Source: B1 sp964355075 (GTDB taxonomy: Bacteria; Bacteroidota; Bacteroidia; UKL13-3). Taken from it: a stretch of 64,000 nucleotides of DNA. The number at the start of each line of letters is the position of its first letter. Position 1 is the first letter of the stretch. The stretch is from assembly GCA_964355075.1 (NCBI GenBank), contig CAYHCF010000006.1, forward strand, positions 1-64,000, read 5' to 3'. Shown here piece after piece: positions 50,624 to 59,655 of the stretch. The notes beneath the pieces are model-generated. The model was not told the origin of the DNA. It was given only the letters and a program-made list of their open reading frames with translations, and ran no database searches. The translations under genes and the position numbers were made by a program.

Positions 50624-53127
50624 ATTTTTTTCAGGATTTCATCTAATTCCGCCTCTGTATGAATCAAAACTTCACGGGCTTTACTTCCTTTAAAGGGGCC
50701 AACAATTCCTGCTTTCTCCAATTGATCAATTAATCTTCCTGCACGATTATACCCAAGGTTGAGCCTTCTTTGTAATAAAGAAGTTGAACCCTGTTGATGA
50801 ACAACAATAATTCTGGCAGCATTTTCAAATAGTTCGTCTTTGTTATCATTATCAAATCCTTCCCCATCGCCAACATCTTCATTTTCTGTTTGAATGAGTG
50901 GTAGCAAATAAGGCTCCCGGCCTTGCTGACTGCCAATAAACTCTGTTATTTTTTCTACCTCAGGTGTATCTACAAAGGCACATTGAAGGCGAATCAGGTC
51001 ATTGCCATTGCTAAACAACATGTCTCCCTTACCTATTAACTGGTCGGCTCCATTGGCATCTAAAATGGTTCGGGAATCAATTTTTTGGGAAACCCTAAAA
51101 GCTATCCGGGCTGGGAAATTGGCTTTAATGGTTCCGGTAATAATGTTTACACTGGGTCTTTGTGTAGCTAATATTAAATGGATTCCTATGGCACGTGCAA
51201 GTTGAGCCAATCGGGTAATTGGGTATTCAACTTCTTTGCCCGCTGTCATCATCAAATCAGCTAACTCATCAATAATCACTACAATATATGGTAGATAACG
51301 ATGTTGGATTTTGTCGGTGGGCGGAAGACGCCTGCTTACAAATTTGACATTGTATTCTTTCAGATTCCTTACCTGTGCGTCTTTCAGTAAATCATACCGT
51401 TCGTCCATTTCTACACATAATGAGTTTAAAGTATGGATGACCAATTTTGTATCCGTAAGGATGGCATCCTGATCACCCGGAATTTTGGCGAGAAAATGAC
51501 GTTCAATGGTTTTATAAATATTCAACTCTACCTTTTTAGGGTCAACCAAAACAAATTTTATTTGTGAAGGATGTTTTTTATATAATAAGGAAGCTAAAAC
51601 TGCATTTAATCCTACCGACTTACCTTGTCCGGTTGCCCCCGCCATAAGTAAGTGAGGCATTTTGGCAAGGTCGGCGACAAATATTTCATTTGAAATCGTT
51701 TTGCCAAACGCTACCGGTAAATCCATTTCCGCATTAACAAACTTTGGAGAAGATAAAACGGAACGCATCGAAACAATTGCCGGAGTGAGGTTAGGAACCT
51801 CAATGCCAACAGTTCCCCTGCCCGGAATTGGGGCAATAATCCGGATACCCAAAGCGGCTAAACTGAGTGCAATATCGTCTTCCAGATTTTTAATTTTTGC
51901 AATCCTGACTCCATCCATCGGAATAATTTCATATAAAGTAACGGTTGGTCCGATAGTCGCCGTTATGCGTTTGATTCCTATCCCGTAATTTTTGAGGGTA
52001 TCCTCAATCATTCTGGTTTTTTCGCTTAATTCGGCTGTTTCAACCTTAGCCTTATTATCGCCATAATCTTTTAATAAGTCAATACCCGGATATTGATAAT
52101 TACTAAAATCGAGGGTAGGATCAAAGGGCTCATCAATGCCATAATGTGATTTTCTTTCTACCTTTTCAGGTATTTCCTCTTCAGCTGCTTCCTGAACCTC
52201 CAGAACCAAGCCACTAACCGTTGTGAGTTTGGCTGCGGGCTCTTGTGTGGGTTCAATAATAGGTTCTTCCTCCATCTCAGATTCAATTTCTTCCGGATCT
52301 TTTTCGGGATTCATTTCATTACCGGTCTCCAAAATATTAGAAGGAATTGCTTTATCAATTAGAATAAAATCATCCGAATTTATGGGGAATTCTTCGGGTG
52401 TTACCTCATTGATATCAAAAGGCTTATCCAATCCAACCAGATCACCCGCTAAATTTTTAGCTAAGGGTTCCTTAGGTTCAAAGAAATTGATATTAAAAAT
52501 TGCAATTAAAAAGATCAATAAATAAGCAACTAATGCCAATCCGGTTCCCAACGAGCCCAATAATCCTTTCAGGAACAGAAATCCATAATAGCCAAAAGAT
52601 CCGGCCAAAACCGGGAGCGTGTCACCGAAAACGAAGCCCATTGTGAGTGATAACCAAATTCCGGCAAAAAAACTATAACGCAGGGTTTTAGAAATTGGAA
52701 TGGGTTCTTGTTTTGTAAGCAGCAAAACACCAATTGAAAAGAAAATGACCACAAAGGCAAATGCCGAAATTCCAAATCCTTTGTAAACAAATATATAGCT
52801 GAGCCAGGCACCGGCTAACCCCAGAATATTATCAGCTAAATCTGGAGTAATTTCGGATAAAACACCCCAACTTATTGATTTTACAAGGCTTTGGTCACTT
52901 TGCCAGCTGGCAAAAAAAGATAAGCAGGAAATAAAAAGAAACAAAGAAGACAAAATAAAAAAAACGCCCAAAGATTTTACAAAACGTTCATCCGTTAGAA
53001 ATTTCAGAATTTTCCGGTCATTAACTCCTTTGGTTTCTTTTTTTGTAGGTTTTTTCTCCTCATCAAGGGAATCCTTTTTCGGGAATTCCTTTACGTCGTC
53101 GAAGATTAATTTGTTTTCCTTTGCCAT
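50620..53127 (-). CDS. ftsK: DNA translocase FtsK
   Basis: 835 aa. The N-terminal region has a soluble tail and four to five membrane helices (~52-72, 100-138, 155-172, 178-210). An acidic linker follows (~240-330). The motor has Walker A 'GATGQGKS' (497-504) and Walker B 'IVVIIDELADLM' (615-626). The C-terminal gamma winged helix (~770-835, 'RRLNLGYNRAGRLIDQLEKAGIVG') recognises chromosome orientation. It pumps DNA to help resolve the terminus at division. lolA overlaps its end. Confidence 0.96.
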   Translation of the reverse strand: MAKENKLIFDDVKEFPKKDSLDEEKKPTKKETKGVNDRKILKFLTDERFVKSLGVFFILSSLFLFISCLSFFASWQSDQSLVKSISWGVLSEITPDLADNILGLAGAWLSYIFVYKGFGISAFAFVVIFFSIGVLLLTKQEPIPISKTLRYSFFAGIWLSLTMGFVFGDTLPVLAGSFGYYGFLFLKGLLGSLGTGLALVAYLLIFLIAIFNINFFEPKEPLAKNLAGDLVGLDKPFDINEVTPEEFPINSDDFILIDKAIPSNILETGNEMNPEKDPEEIESEMEEEPIIEPTQEPAAKLTTVSGLVLEVQEAAEEEIPEKVERKSHYGIDEPFDPTLDFSNYQYPGIDLLKDYGDNKAKVETAELSEKTRMIEDTLKNYGIGIKRITATIGPTVTLYEIIPMDGVRIAKIKNLEDDIALSLAALGIRIIAPIPGRGTVGIEVPNLTPAIVSMRSVLSSPKFVNAEMDLPVAFGKTISNEIFVADLAKMPHLLMAGATGQGKSVGLNAVLASLLYKKHPSQIKFVLVDPKKVELNIYKTIERHFLAKIPGDQDAILTDTKLVIHTLNSLCVEMDERYDLLKDAQVRNLKEYNVKFVSRRLPPTDKIQHRYLPYIVVIIDELADLMMTAGKEVEYPITRLAQLARAIGIHLILATQRPSVNIITGTIKANFPARIAFRVSQKIDSRTILDANGADQLIGKGDMLFSNGNDLIRLQCAFVDTPEVEKITEFIGSQQGREPYLLPLIQTENEDVGDGEGFDNDNKDELFENAARIIVVHQQGSTSLLQRRLNLGYNRAGRLIDQLEKAGIVGPFKGSKAREVLIHTEAELDEILKKM

Positions 53128-53376
53128 TATTAATAACTACGAATTTACTTATTCTTTGAGGAATTTGAATTTTATTTCTGAACTATTCACAGTGAAAGGA
53201 CTCCCTATCTACTTTAAAAAACATTTGTTTCGCATTGGAAAATGGTTTTAAGTTTTTATTTTTCATAAATATATGTCCACCAAACGAATGTCTCAATTTA
53301 GGCAATTTCATAATATCAAATTGGATTAGGTGCATTGCAAACAATTCCTTTATTTTGATCCAAAATTAATAATATC

Positions 53377-53913
53377 ATGAATGAAATTGCTTTTCTGTTT
53401 TTGGAAATTACCAAGTACCTGATTCCCGCCTTGATTGTTTTCATCATTACTTACTATCAATTTAAAATATTTTTTGATACCGAATACCAAAAAAGAATGA
53501 TTGACTTAAAATCAGAGCTAGGCAAAACCATGCAACCACTGCGTCTTCAGGCATATGAAAGGTGCGTGTTGTTAATGGAGCGAATGAGTCCTGAAAGTCT
53601 TGTGATGCGCACACATAAACCCGGAATCAGTGCTTCACAATTAAAAATGGAATTGATTGTAGCAATTAACTCCGAATTTAACCACAATCTTTCCCAGCAA
53701 TTGTATATTTCATCGCAGGCATGGCAGGTTCTGAGAGTTGTAAAAGAAGAAATGATAAACCTTATCAATACTGCATATGCCGATTTAGGACCGAATGCAG
53801 TTGGACTTGATTTAAGTAAGGCGATTTTTGAAGAGTTAATTAAAATTGATATCGTTCCTACCCATAAAGCCCTAGTGTTTTTGAAAAAGGAATTTGATCT
53901 GGTTTTTGGATAA
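53377..53913 (+). CDS. Conserved hypothetical membrane-anchored protein
   Basis: 178 aa, not a named family. One N-terminal membrane helix (~10-30: 'ITKYLIPALIVFIITYYQF') is followed by a helical cytoplasmic domain with 'KTMQPLRLQAYERCVLLMERMSP', 'GISASQLKMELIVAINSEFNHNLSQQLYIS' and a late 'LDLSKAIFEELIKI'. I have seen similar proteins in Bacteroidota near acyl-CoA mutase genes, which fits the position here, but the function is unknown. Confidence 0.75.
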   Translation: MNEIAFLFLEITKYLIPALIVFIITYYQFKIFFDTEYQKRMIDLKSELGKTMQPLRLQAYERCVLLMERMSPESLVMRTHKPGISASQLKMELIVAINSEFNHNLSQQLYISSQAWQVLRVVKEEMINLINTAYADLGPNAVGLDLSKAIFEELIKIDIVPTHKALVFLKKEFDLVFG

Positions 53914-54255
53914 ACCAACAAGTGAAAGGCAAATTTATAATACAGGAATTTGGTAAATAGGAATCAATTGTCAGTTCGAGCGGAGTCGAGAACGGTATTC
54001 GGTAAGTAGTAATCGGTATTCGGTAATCGGTATTCGGTATTCAGTAATCGGTAAGTAGTAATCGGTAAGTAGTAATCGGTAAACAGTAATCGGTAAGTAG
54101 TAATCGGTAAACAGTAATCAGTTGGCAGCAGGCTGGAATCAATTGTCAGTTCGAGCGGAGTCGAGAACGGCATTCAGTAATCAATAATCGGCAATTTCTA
54201 ATTTTCTAATCTTCTAATTTTCTAATCTTCTAATTTTTAATCAGCATTCGATAAC
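53914..54255. repeat. 14-bp tandem array between 35-bp direct repeats
   Basis: 53961-53995 and 54136-54170 are identical 35-bp direct repeats (beginning GAATCAATTGTCAG, containing GAGCGGAGTCGAGAACGG). Between them, 54046-54115 holds five head-to-tail 14-bp units, AATCGGTAAGTAGT or AATCGGTAAACAGT, preceded by looser TATTCGGTAATCGG words. 54186-54240 is an A/T-rich wordy run (CTAATTTTCTAATCTT...). There is no coding frame. It sits just upstream of the methylmalonyl-CoA mutase gene. Confidence 0.85.
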
Positions 54256-55806
54256 ATGAACGAAAAAAAATTCATCACCGATTCAGGGATTGAAATTAAA
54301 CAATTATATACCGGCGAAGATCATTTGGGCTTGCCGGGTGAATGGCCTTATACAAGAGGAATACAGGCCGATATGTACCGTGGCAAACTTTGGACGATGC
54401 GTCAGTATGCCGGGTTCAGCACTGCCGAAGAAAGTAATAAAAGATATAAATATTTGCTGGCAAACGGAACCATGGGTTTAAGTGTGGCCTTTGATTTGCC
54501 TACTCAAATTGGTTACGACAGCGATCATGCCATGAGCGAAGGTGAAGTTGGAAAGGTGGGAGTCGCCATTGATTCCCTGCGCGATATAGAGACCTTATTT
54601 GACGGAATATCCCTGGAGAAAATAACTACCTCCATGACCATCAATGCAACTGCATCAACTTTATTGGCTTTTTATATTGCATTGGCCAAAAAGCAAGGTG
54701 CCGATATCAAAAAAATATCCGGTACAGTTCAAAATGATATTTTAAAAGAATATATCGCCCGTGGAACCTATATCTATCCACCAAAGCCTAGTATGCGAAT
54801 CATTACTGATATTTTTGAATATTGCAGTAAGGAAGTGCCAAAATGGAATACCATTTCTATTTCCGGGTATCATATTCGAGAAGCAGGGTCAACAGCGGTT
54901 CAGGAAATTGCATTTACACTTGCAAATGCAAAGGCCTACTTAAAAGCTGCCATTGAGAAAGGTTTGGATATGGACGTATTCGGACAGAGACTTTCCTTTT
55001 TCTTTAATGCCCACAATAATTTTTTTGAAGAAATAGCCAAATACAGAGCTGCCAGAAGAATGTGGGCCAAAATCGCCAAAGACATGGGTGCCACAAATCC
55101 CAAAGCAATGATGTTACGTTTTCATACCCAAACCGGAGGCGCAACTCTGCAGGCACAACAACCCGAAAACAATATTGTACGCGTTACCTTGCAGGCTATG
55201 GCAGCTGTGATGGGCGGCACGCAAAGTTTACATACCAACGGCTTTGATGAAGCATTTAGTTTGCCAACGGAAGCCGCAGCCAGAACGGCTATACGGACCC
55301 AGCAGATTATTGCATACGAGAGTGGGGTAGTGGATACGGTTGATCCGATGGGGGGAAGTTATTTTGTGGAGGAACTTACTGATGAAATCGAAAAAGCTGC
55401 CTGGAAATACATTGAGAAAATTGATGCCATGGGAGGTTCGGTAAATGCAATCGAGCAAGGATACATGCAAAAAGAAATTGCTGATTCAAGTTACCGGTAT
55501 CAAATGGATATTGAGAAGCAGGATAAAGTGATTGTAGGTTTAAATAAATTTAATTTGGAAGATAATGTGTCTCCTCCTTTATTCAGAGTGGATGACAATA
55601 TTAGATTGCAGCAAATTGAAAAAATAAAACAAATAAAAGCTGAACGCAATTCTGATAAAGTAACAGACGGCCTGAACCTATTAAAACAGTCGGCCACCGA
55701 TAATAGCAATGTGATGCCATATCTCATTGATGCCGTTGAGCATTATGCTACGCTTGGTGAAATTGCAGATATTTTCAGAGGTGTTTTTGGAGAGTATCGA
55801 GTCTAA
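54256..55806 (+). CDS. Methylmalonyl-CoA mutase large subunit, catalytic domain only
   Basis: 516 aa. The family interconverts methylmalonyl-CoA and succinyl-CoA, a route to and from propionate. The TIM-barrel signatures are present: 'TRGIQADMYRGKLWTMRQYAGFST', 'SISGYHIREAGS' (His206), 'LRFHTQTGGATLQAQQPENNIVRV' and 'PMGGSYFVEELT'. Tyr41 and Arg169 fall, by motif spacing, where the methylmalonyl-CoA enzyme has its Tyr/Arg pair, unlike isobutyryl-CoA mutase (Phe/Gln). The C-terminal B12-binding domain is absent, so the cobalamin subunit must be a separate gene elsewhere. Confidence 0.92.
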   Translation: MNEKKFITDSGIEIKQLYTGEDHLGLPGEWPYTRGIQADMYRGKLWTMRQYAGFSTAEESNKRYKYLLANGTMGLSVAFDLPTQIGYDSDHAMSEGEVGKVGVAIDSLRDIETLFDGISLEKITTSMTINATASTLLAFYIALAKKQGADIKKISGTVQNDILKEYIARGTYIYPPKPSMRIITDIFEYCSKEVPKWNTISISGYHIREAGSTAVQEIAFTLANAKAYLKAAIEKGLDMDVFGQRLSFFFNAHNNFFEEIAKYRAARRMWAKIAKDMGATNPKAMMLRFHTQTGGATLQAQQPENNIVRVTLQAMAAVMGGTQSLHTNGFDEAFSLPTEAAARTAIRTQQIIAYESGVVDTVDPMGGSYFVEELTDEIEKAAWKYIEKIDAMGGSVNAIEQGYMQKEIADSSYRYQMDIEKQDKVIVGLNKFNLEDNVSPPLFRVDDNIRLQQIEKIKQIKAERNSDKVTDGLNLLKQSATDNSNVMPYLIDAVEHYATLGEIADIFRGVFGEYRV

Positions 55807-55882
55807 AGATCCGGGATTGATAGAATCGGGAAACGAGACAAGTGGTCTATTGAAGTTTACCAATTGTATGCTATTGAAAATT

Positions 55883-56641
55883 ATGAACCAAATGAAAAAA
55901 AAGCATAAATTATTTTTATTTATCCTTTTAATGTGCCTGGCCTCCTGCCATTCCCAACTACAGGTTCAAAAAACGCAAAACCAAAATATAAAAATGATTT
56001 CTGACTCTTTTCCCATTTGGGATCAGAAAGCCATAGAAATGATAAAACCTTATAAGATTAAACTGGATAGTTCAATGAATGTGGTGATTAACGAGGCACC
56101 TGTTGAATTAAAAAAGGAATTGCCGGAAGGAAGTTTGGGTAATATGGTTTGCGATATGCTGATGGATTATGCTTTAGCCCATGGACAGAAGCCTGATTTT
56201 TGTGTAATGAACCAGGGAGGGCTGCGTATTCCAACTATTTATAAAGGTCCTGTGTATGTAAGAACCATTTATGAATTGTTACCATTCGAAAATCAATTGG
56301 TATTGTTAAAAGTTAGTGGCAAAAATTGCAGACTATTATTTAATTTAATTGTCCAAATTGGGGGCACTCCTGAATCCGGGTTTCAAATGACCATCAAGGG
56401 AGATACCCTTTCAGGATTGCAAATAAATCATATTGATTTTGATGAAGCGAAAGATTATTTGGTTTTAACCAGTGATTATCTGGCAAATGGTGGCGATAAT
56501 GTTGTACCCTTAAAGAATCCCTTGCAAATGATTGACCTGAATATAAAAATACGCGATGCGCTGTTCATTCAGATAAAAAGGATGAATTCAGCCGGAAAAC
56601 AATTATTCTACAAAAAGGATGGAAGAATCATTAAAAACTAA
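55883..56641 (+). CDS. 5'-nucleotidase C-terminal domain lipoprotein
   Basis: 252 aa from the ATG at 55883; 55892 is also possible, and the frame opens at 55727 inside the mutase gene, which is rejected. A lipoprotein signal (MKKKHKLFLFILLMCLASC) precedes the substrate-binding domain of UshA-type nucleotidases: 'GNMVCDMLMDYALAH', 'FCVMNQGGLRIPTIYKGPVYVRTIYELLPFENQLVLL' and 'VLTSDYLANGGDNVVPL'. It has no catalytic metal domain; that is the next gene, which overlaps by 23 bp. Together they make a split 5'-nucleotidase. Confidence 0.85.
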   Translation: MNQMKKKHKLFLFILLMCLASCHSQLQVQKTQNQNIKMISDSFPIWDQKAIEMIKPYKIKLDSSMNVVINEAPVELKKELPEGSLGNMVCDMLMDYALAHGQKPDFCVMNQGGLRIPTIYKGPVYVRTIYELLPFENQLVLLKVSGKNCRLLFNLIVQIGGTPESGFQMTIKGDTLSGLQINHIDFDEAKDYLVLTSDYLANGGDNVVPLKNPLQMIDLNIKIRDALFIQIKRMNSAGKQLFYKKDGRIIKN

Positions 56642-57569
56642 TCGCAAAAATTTTATTAAGCAAACCCTTTACCTGGTTGGATTTGGGGTAATGGCGAATT
56701 CGCCGCTTCGTGTGTTCGCTCATACGGGGGGAAAAAATCTGACTGTTTTGCATACTAATGACTGGCACAGTAGAATAGACCCGTTTCCGGCCATTGATAA
56801 AAACTATGGAGGTATGGGTGGTGCCGCGCTTAGAGCAGCTGTTATTAATGGTATCCGTAACGAGGTGGGAGAACTGCTATTATTAGATGCAGGTGATATT
56901 TTTCAGGGTACGCCTTATTTTAATTTTTATGGAGGTGAACTGGAATTTAAACTCATGAGCCAAATGGGATATGATTGTGCTACGATGGGCAATCATGATT
57001 TTGACAATGGAATTGAGGGATTTATGAAACAATTGCCTTTGGCTAATTTCCCTTTTGTAAGTGCCAATTATGATTTTTCAAAAACTTCGCTTAATGGCAA
57101 AATTCAATCTTATAGAATTTTCAGAAAAAAAGGGTTGAAAATTGGCGTGTTTGGATTAGGAATTGAGTTAAATGGATTGGTTCCGGATAAGCTTTATGGA
57201 AATACCCTTTATTTTGAACCAATTAGTATTGCCAATCGGATAGCAGCGCATTTAAAGCATCAGAAAAATTGCGATCTGGTGATCTGTTTATCACATTTAG
57301 GTTATAAGTATACCAATAATAAGGTAAGTGACGAAATTCTTGCCCAAAAAACACAAAATATTGATTTGATAATAGGAGGGCATACACATACTTTTTTGCC
57401 GGAACCGGTAACTTACAAAAATCTTGCTGACAAAAATGTCCTGGTAAATCAAGTTGGCTGGGCAGGGCTGCAACTGGGACGAATAGATTTCTCCTTTGAA
57501 ATTTTTGACAAAAACTATTCAACAACACAATATAGCCTCATACAATTAGTAAACATTCAGAATTTATAA
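56619..57569 (+). CDS. Metallophosphatase, 5'-nucleotidase N-terminal domain
   Basis: 316 aa. An N-terminal 'NRKNFIKQTLYLVGFGVMA' segment looks like a Tat/Sec-type export signal with a basic pair. The calcineurin-like metal motifs are intact: 'VLHTNDWHSRI', 'LLLDAGDIFQG', 'ATMGNHDFDNG', 'CLSHLG' and 'IIGGHTHTFL'. It corresponds to the N-terminal, catalytic half of UshA-type enzymes. It overlaps the C-terminal-domain gene by 23 bp and should be co-translated with it, but the gene order is the reverse of the domain order in one-chain enzymes. Confidence 0.88.
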   Translation: MEESLKTNRKNFIKQTLYLVGFGVMANSPLRVFAHTGGKNLTVLHTNDWHSRIDPFPAIDKNYGGMGGAALRAAVINGIRNEVGELLLLDAGDIFQGTPYFNFYGGELEFKLMSQMGYDCATMGNHDFDNGIEGFMKQLPLANFPFVSANYDFSKTSLNGKIQSYRIFRKKGLKIGVFGLGIELNGLVPDKLYGNTLYFEPISIANRIAAHLKHQKNCDLVICLSHLGYKYTNNKVSDEILAQKTQNIDLIIGGHTHTFLPEPVTYKNLADKNVLVNQVGWAGLQLGRIDFSFEIFDKNYSTTQYSLIQLVNIQNL

Positions 57570-57663
57570 TTTAGTATAAAATTGATTTCCTTGCTGAGGT
57601 AATATTCCAGAGGACTTGAAAGCATTTATATCTTTTAATATTTTTTTTTAAATACAATCTTTG

Positions 57664-57703
57664 AATCAATAAAAAAATTTTTTTTTCAATTTTTTTATTG
57701 ATT
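57664..57703. repeat. 16-bp A/T inverted repeat upstream of dnaA
   Basis: 57664-57679 and 57688-57703 are perfectly complementary (AATCAATAAAAAAATT / AATTTTTTTATTGATT) around an 8-nt T-rich centre. It may be a weak terminator for the nucleotidase pair or a duplex that opens easily beside dnaA. It has no GC core, so a normal terminator is doubtful. Confidence 0.6.
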
Positions 57704-57817
57704 TATTTTTTTTGTGGTATAAATCAGCACAAAAATTTTTTTATACCCATTTTTATAAACTATTTGTTGAAAACGTTTTGTGGTATGAAATATTTTATTG
57801 ACTTTTACCTACGAAAT

Positions 57818-57823
57818 GAAGGA
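57818..57823 (+). promoter_or_regulatory. Strong Shine-Dalgarno sequence deciding the dnaA start
   Basis: AAGGAG ends 7 nt before the ATG at 57831. Such a strong ribosome-binding site is unusual in this window. It favours 57831 over the in-frame TTG at 57798 and the ATGs at 57816 and 57825. Confidence 0.75.
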
Positions 57824-57830
57824 GATGATT

Positions 57831-59267
57831 ATGACCGAAAAAACCTGCGAAAGTGTTTGGAATAACATTTTGAAATTAATCCAAGACAATGTACCTACTC
57901 AAAGCTTCAAAACCTGGTTTGAACCCATTAAGCCAATTAAGCTGGATAATAAGGTTTTAACTATACAGGTTCCAAGTCAGTTTTTTTATGAATGGCTTGA
58001 AGAACACTATGTGAGTTTGTTGAAAAAAACATTGAAACAGGAATTGGGTTTAGGTGCCCGGTTAGAATATAATATTATCGTTGAGAATGGAACCAACACT
58101 TCCAGTCCTTATGTTGTTAATATACCTGGTAGCAGTAGCTCCAAAGCTGATTTACAACAAATCAGTGCAGGTATTAACCTTAATCCTTATATCAAAAATC
58201 CATTTGTTATTCCCGGTATCAAAAAGATAAATATTGAAAGCAACCTGAACCCAAATTTAACATTTGATAATTTTGTAGAGGGTGATTGTAATCGTTTGGC
58301 AAGAAGTGCAGGCATCGCTGTTGCTAATAAACCTGGAGGAACCTCCTTTAATCCACTCATGATTTTCAGTGAAACCGGTCTTGGTAAAACTCACCTGGTT
58401 CATGCAATCGGAAACATGATCAAACAAAACAGTAAAAACAAAATAGTTTTATATGTACCGGTAGAAAAATTTATCAACCAGTTTGTTGACGCAATTCGTA
58501 ATAATTCCAATCAGGATTTTATGAATTACTACCAACAGGTGGATATATTAATAGTGGATGATGTTCAGTTTTTGGAAAACAAGCAAAAAACCCAGGAAAT
58601 CTTCTTTACCATATTTAACCATCTGCATCAATTAGGGAAACAGGTCATTTTAACCAGCGACCGTGCACCAAAGGATTTGAAGGGAATGGATGAGCGTTTA
58701 TTGAGCCGTTTCAAATGGGGCTTATCTGCTGATTTACAAACACCTGATTTTGAAACTCGTTTAGCCATTCTTGAACACATGATGTATAACGATGGAATTA
58801 CCCTTCAGCGTGAGGTGGTTGAATATGTATCGCATAATATCAATACCAATGTTCGTGAATTACAGGGTGCCCTTGTAAGTTTACTGGCTCAGGCAAGCCT
58901 TAACCGTAAAGAAGTTAACTTAGATTTAGCAAAACAAATACTCAAAAACTTTGTGAAAAATAATACACGTGAAATCTCCATTGAATACATCCAGAAATTG
59001 GTTTGTGATTACTTTACGATTCCGGTTGAACAGGTTAAATCAAAAACGCGCAAACGCGAAATTGTGCAAGCCCGCCAAATATCTATGTTCTATGCAAAAG
59101 ATTTAACCAAATCGTCTCTTAAAACTATAGGAATGCATTTTGGAGGCCGCGATCACTCTACGGTAATTCATGCCTGCCAAACCGTTAATGATTTAATGGA
59201 AACCGATAAGAAATTTAAAGCCGATATTGATGAGATCGGAAAGCGGATAAAAATGAACTTAGCCTGA
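57831..59267 (+). CDS. dnaA: Chromosomal replication initiator DnaA
   Basis: 478 aa from the Shine-Dalgarno-supported ATG at 57831. Domain I ('MTEKTCESVWNNILKLIQDN' start, to ~85) and a linker precede the AAA+ domain with Walker A 'SETGLGKTHLVHAIGNM' and Walker B 'VDILIVDDVQFLENK'. 'DERLLSRFKWGL' follows as part of the ATPase core. The C-terminal domain IV has the origin-binding signature 'HFGGRDHSTVIHACQTV'. It initiates replication at the chromosome origin. It has its own terminator and an AT-rich upstream region with repeats. Confidence 0.97.
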   Translation: MTEKTCESVWNNILKLIQDNVPTQSFKTWFEPIKPIKLDNKVLTIQVPSQFFYEWLEEHYVSLLKKTLKQELGLGARLEYNIIVENGTNTSSPYVVNIPGSSSSKADLQQISAGINLNPYIKNPFVIPGIKKINIESNLNPNLTFDNFVEGDCNRLARSAGIAVANKPGGTSFNPLMIFSETGLGKTHLVHAIGNMIKQNSKNKIVLYVPVEKFINQFVDAIRNNSNQDFMNYYQQVDILIVDDVQFLENKQKTQEIFFTIFNHLHQLGKQVILTSDRAPKDLKGMDERLLSRFKWGLSADLQTPDFETRLAILEHMMYNDGITLQREVVEYVSHNINTNVRELQGALVSLLAQASLNRKEVNLDLAKQILKNFVKNNTREISIEYIQKLVCDYFTIPVEQVKSKTRKREIVQARQISMFYAKDLTKSSLKTIGMHFGGRDHSTVIHACQTVNDLMETDKKFKADIDEIGKRIKMNLA

Positions 59268-59271
59268 TAAC

Positions 59272-59306
59272 AAAATCCTCTCAAACAACCTGAGAGGATT
59301 TTTTTT
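59272..59306 (+). terminator. Rho-independent terminator of dnaA
   Basis: A perfect 12-bp stem AAAATCCTCTCA/TGAGAGGATTTT (59272-59283 with 59291-59302) has a 7-nt loop and a following T-run. It lies a few bases after the dnaA stop. Confidence 0.9.
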
Positions 59307-59370
59307 GCCAATACCGGTTGAAAATCCCGGAAATTGATCCAATAAAACGAAATCTTCTTATATTTGATTT

Positions 59371-59655
59371 ATGAATTTACCTCCTCAACTTTTTTGGGAT
59401 ACCGATTATGAAAAAATTGATTGGGATAAAAAATCCGAATATGTGATTTCCAGGGTATTGGATAGAGGGAGTTTAAAGGATTGGTTTGAAATAAAACGTT
59501 ATTATGGAATTGAAAAAATCGTTGACGTTGTTAAAAATGCCCGATATCTATCAAAAAAAACAGTTTATTTTATGAGTAATGTTTTCGATATTCCTTTAGA
59601 AGAAATAAGATGCTACAAATTAATGCAGTCCCAACCCGAACAATGGATATTTTGA
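59371..59655 (+). CDS. DUF6922-like small protein, putative antitoxin
   Basis: 94 aa. It has the plan I know from proteins encoded directly before AbiEii-type nucleotidyltransferases: 'LPPQLFWDTDYEKIDWDKKSEYVISRVLDRGSLKDWFEIKRYYGIEKI', then 'ARYLSKKTVYFMSNVFDIP' and a Cys-containing tail. It is predicted helical, with helix-turn-helix character. Its end overlaps the next gene, so translation is coupled. The antitoxin role is inferred from the pairing, not proved. Confidence 0.7.
   Translation: MNLPPQLFWDTDYEKIDWDKKSEYVISRVLDRGSLKDWFEIKRYYGIEKIVDVVKNARYLSKKTVYFMSNVFDIPLEEIRCYKLMQSQPEQWIF

Larger units (their letters stand above)
57570..57830. other. AT-rich dnaA upstream region, candidate regulatory or origin region
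   Basis: The 261-bp gap is extremely A/T-rich. TTTTGTGGTAT occurs twice on the same strand (57710-57720 and 57776-57786), and a related GGTATAAA lies on the minus strand near 57751-57760. They resemble the DnaA box TGTGGATAA but with an extra base, so binding is unproven. The 16-bp inverted repeat at 57664-57703 lies within. No exact TTATCCACA box was seen here. Confidence 0.4.

Noticed and set aside
52223..52525. Plus-strand frame inside ftsK
   Set aside because: It is antisense to the acidic linker of FtsK and has the Ser/Ile bias of a shadow frame.
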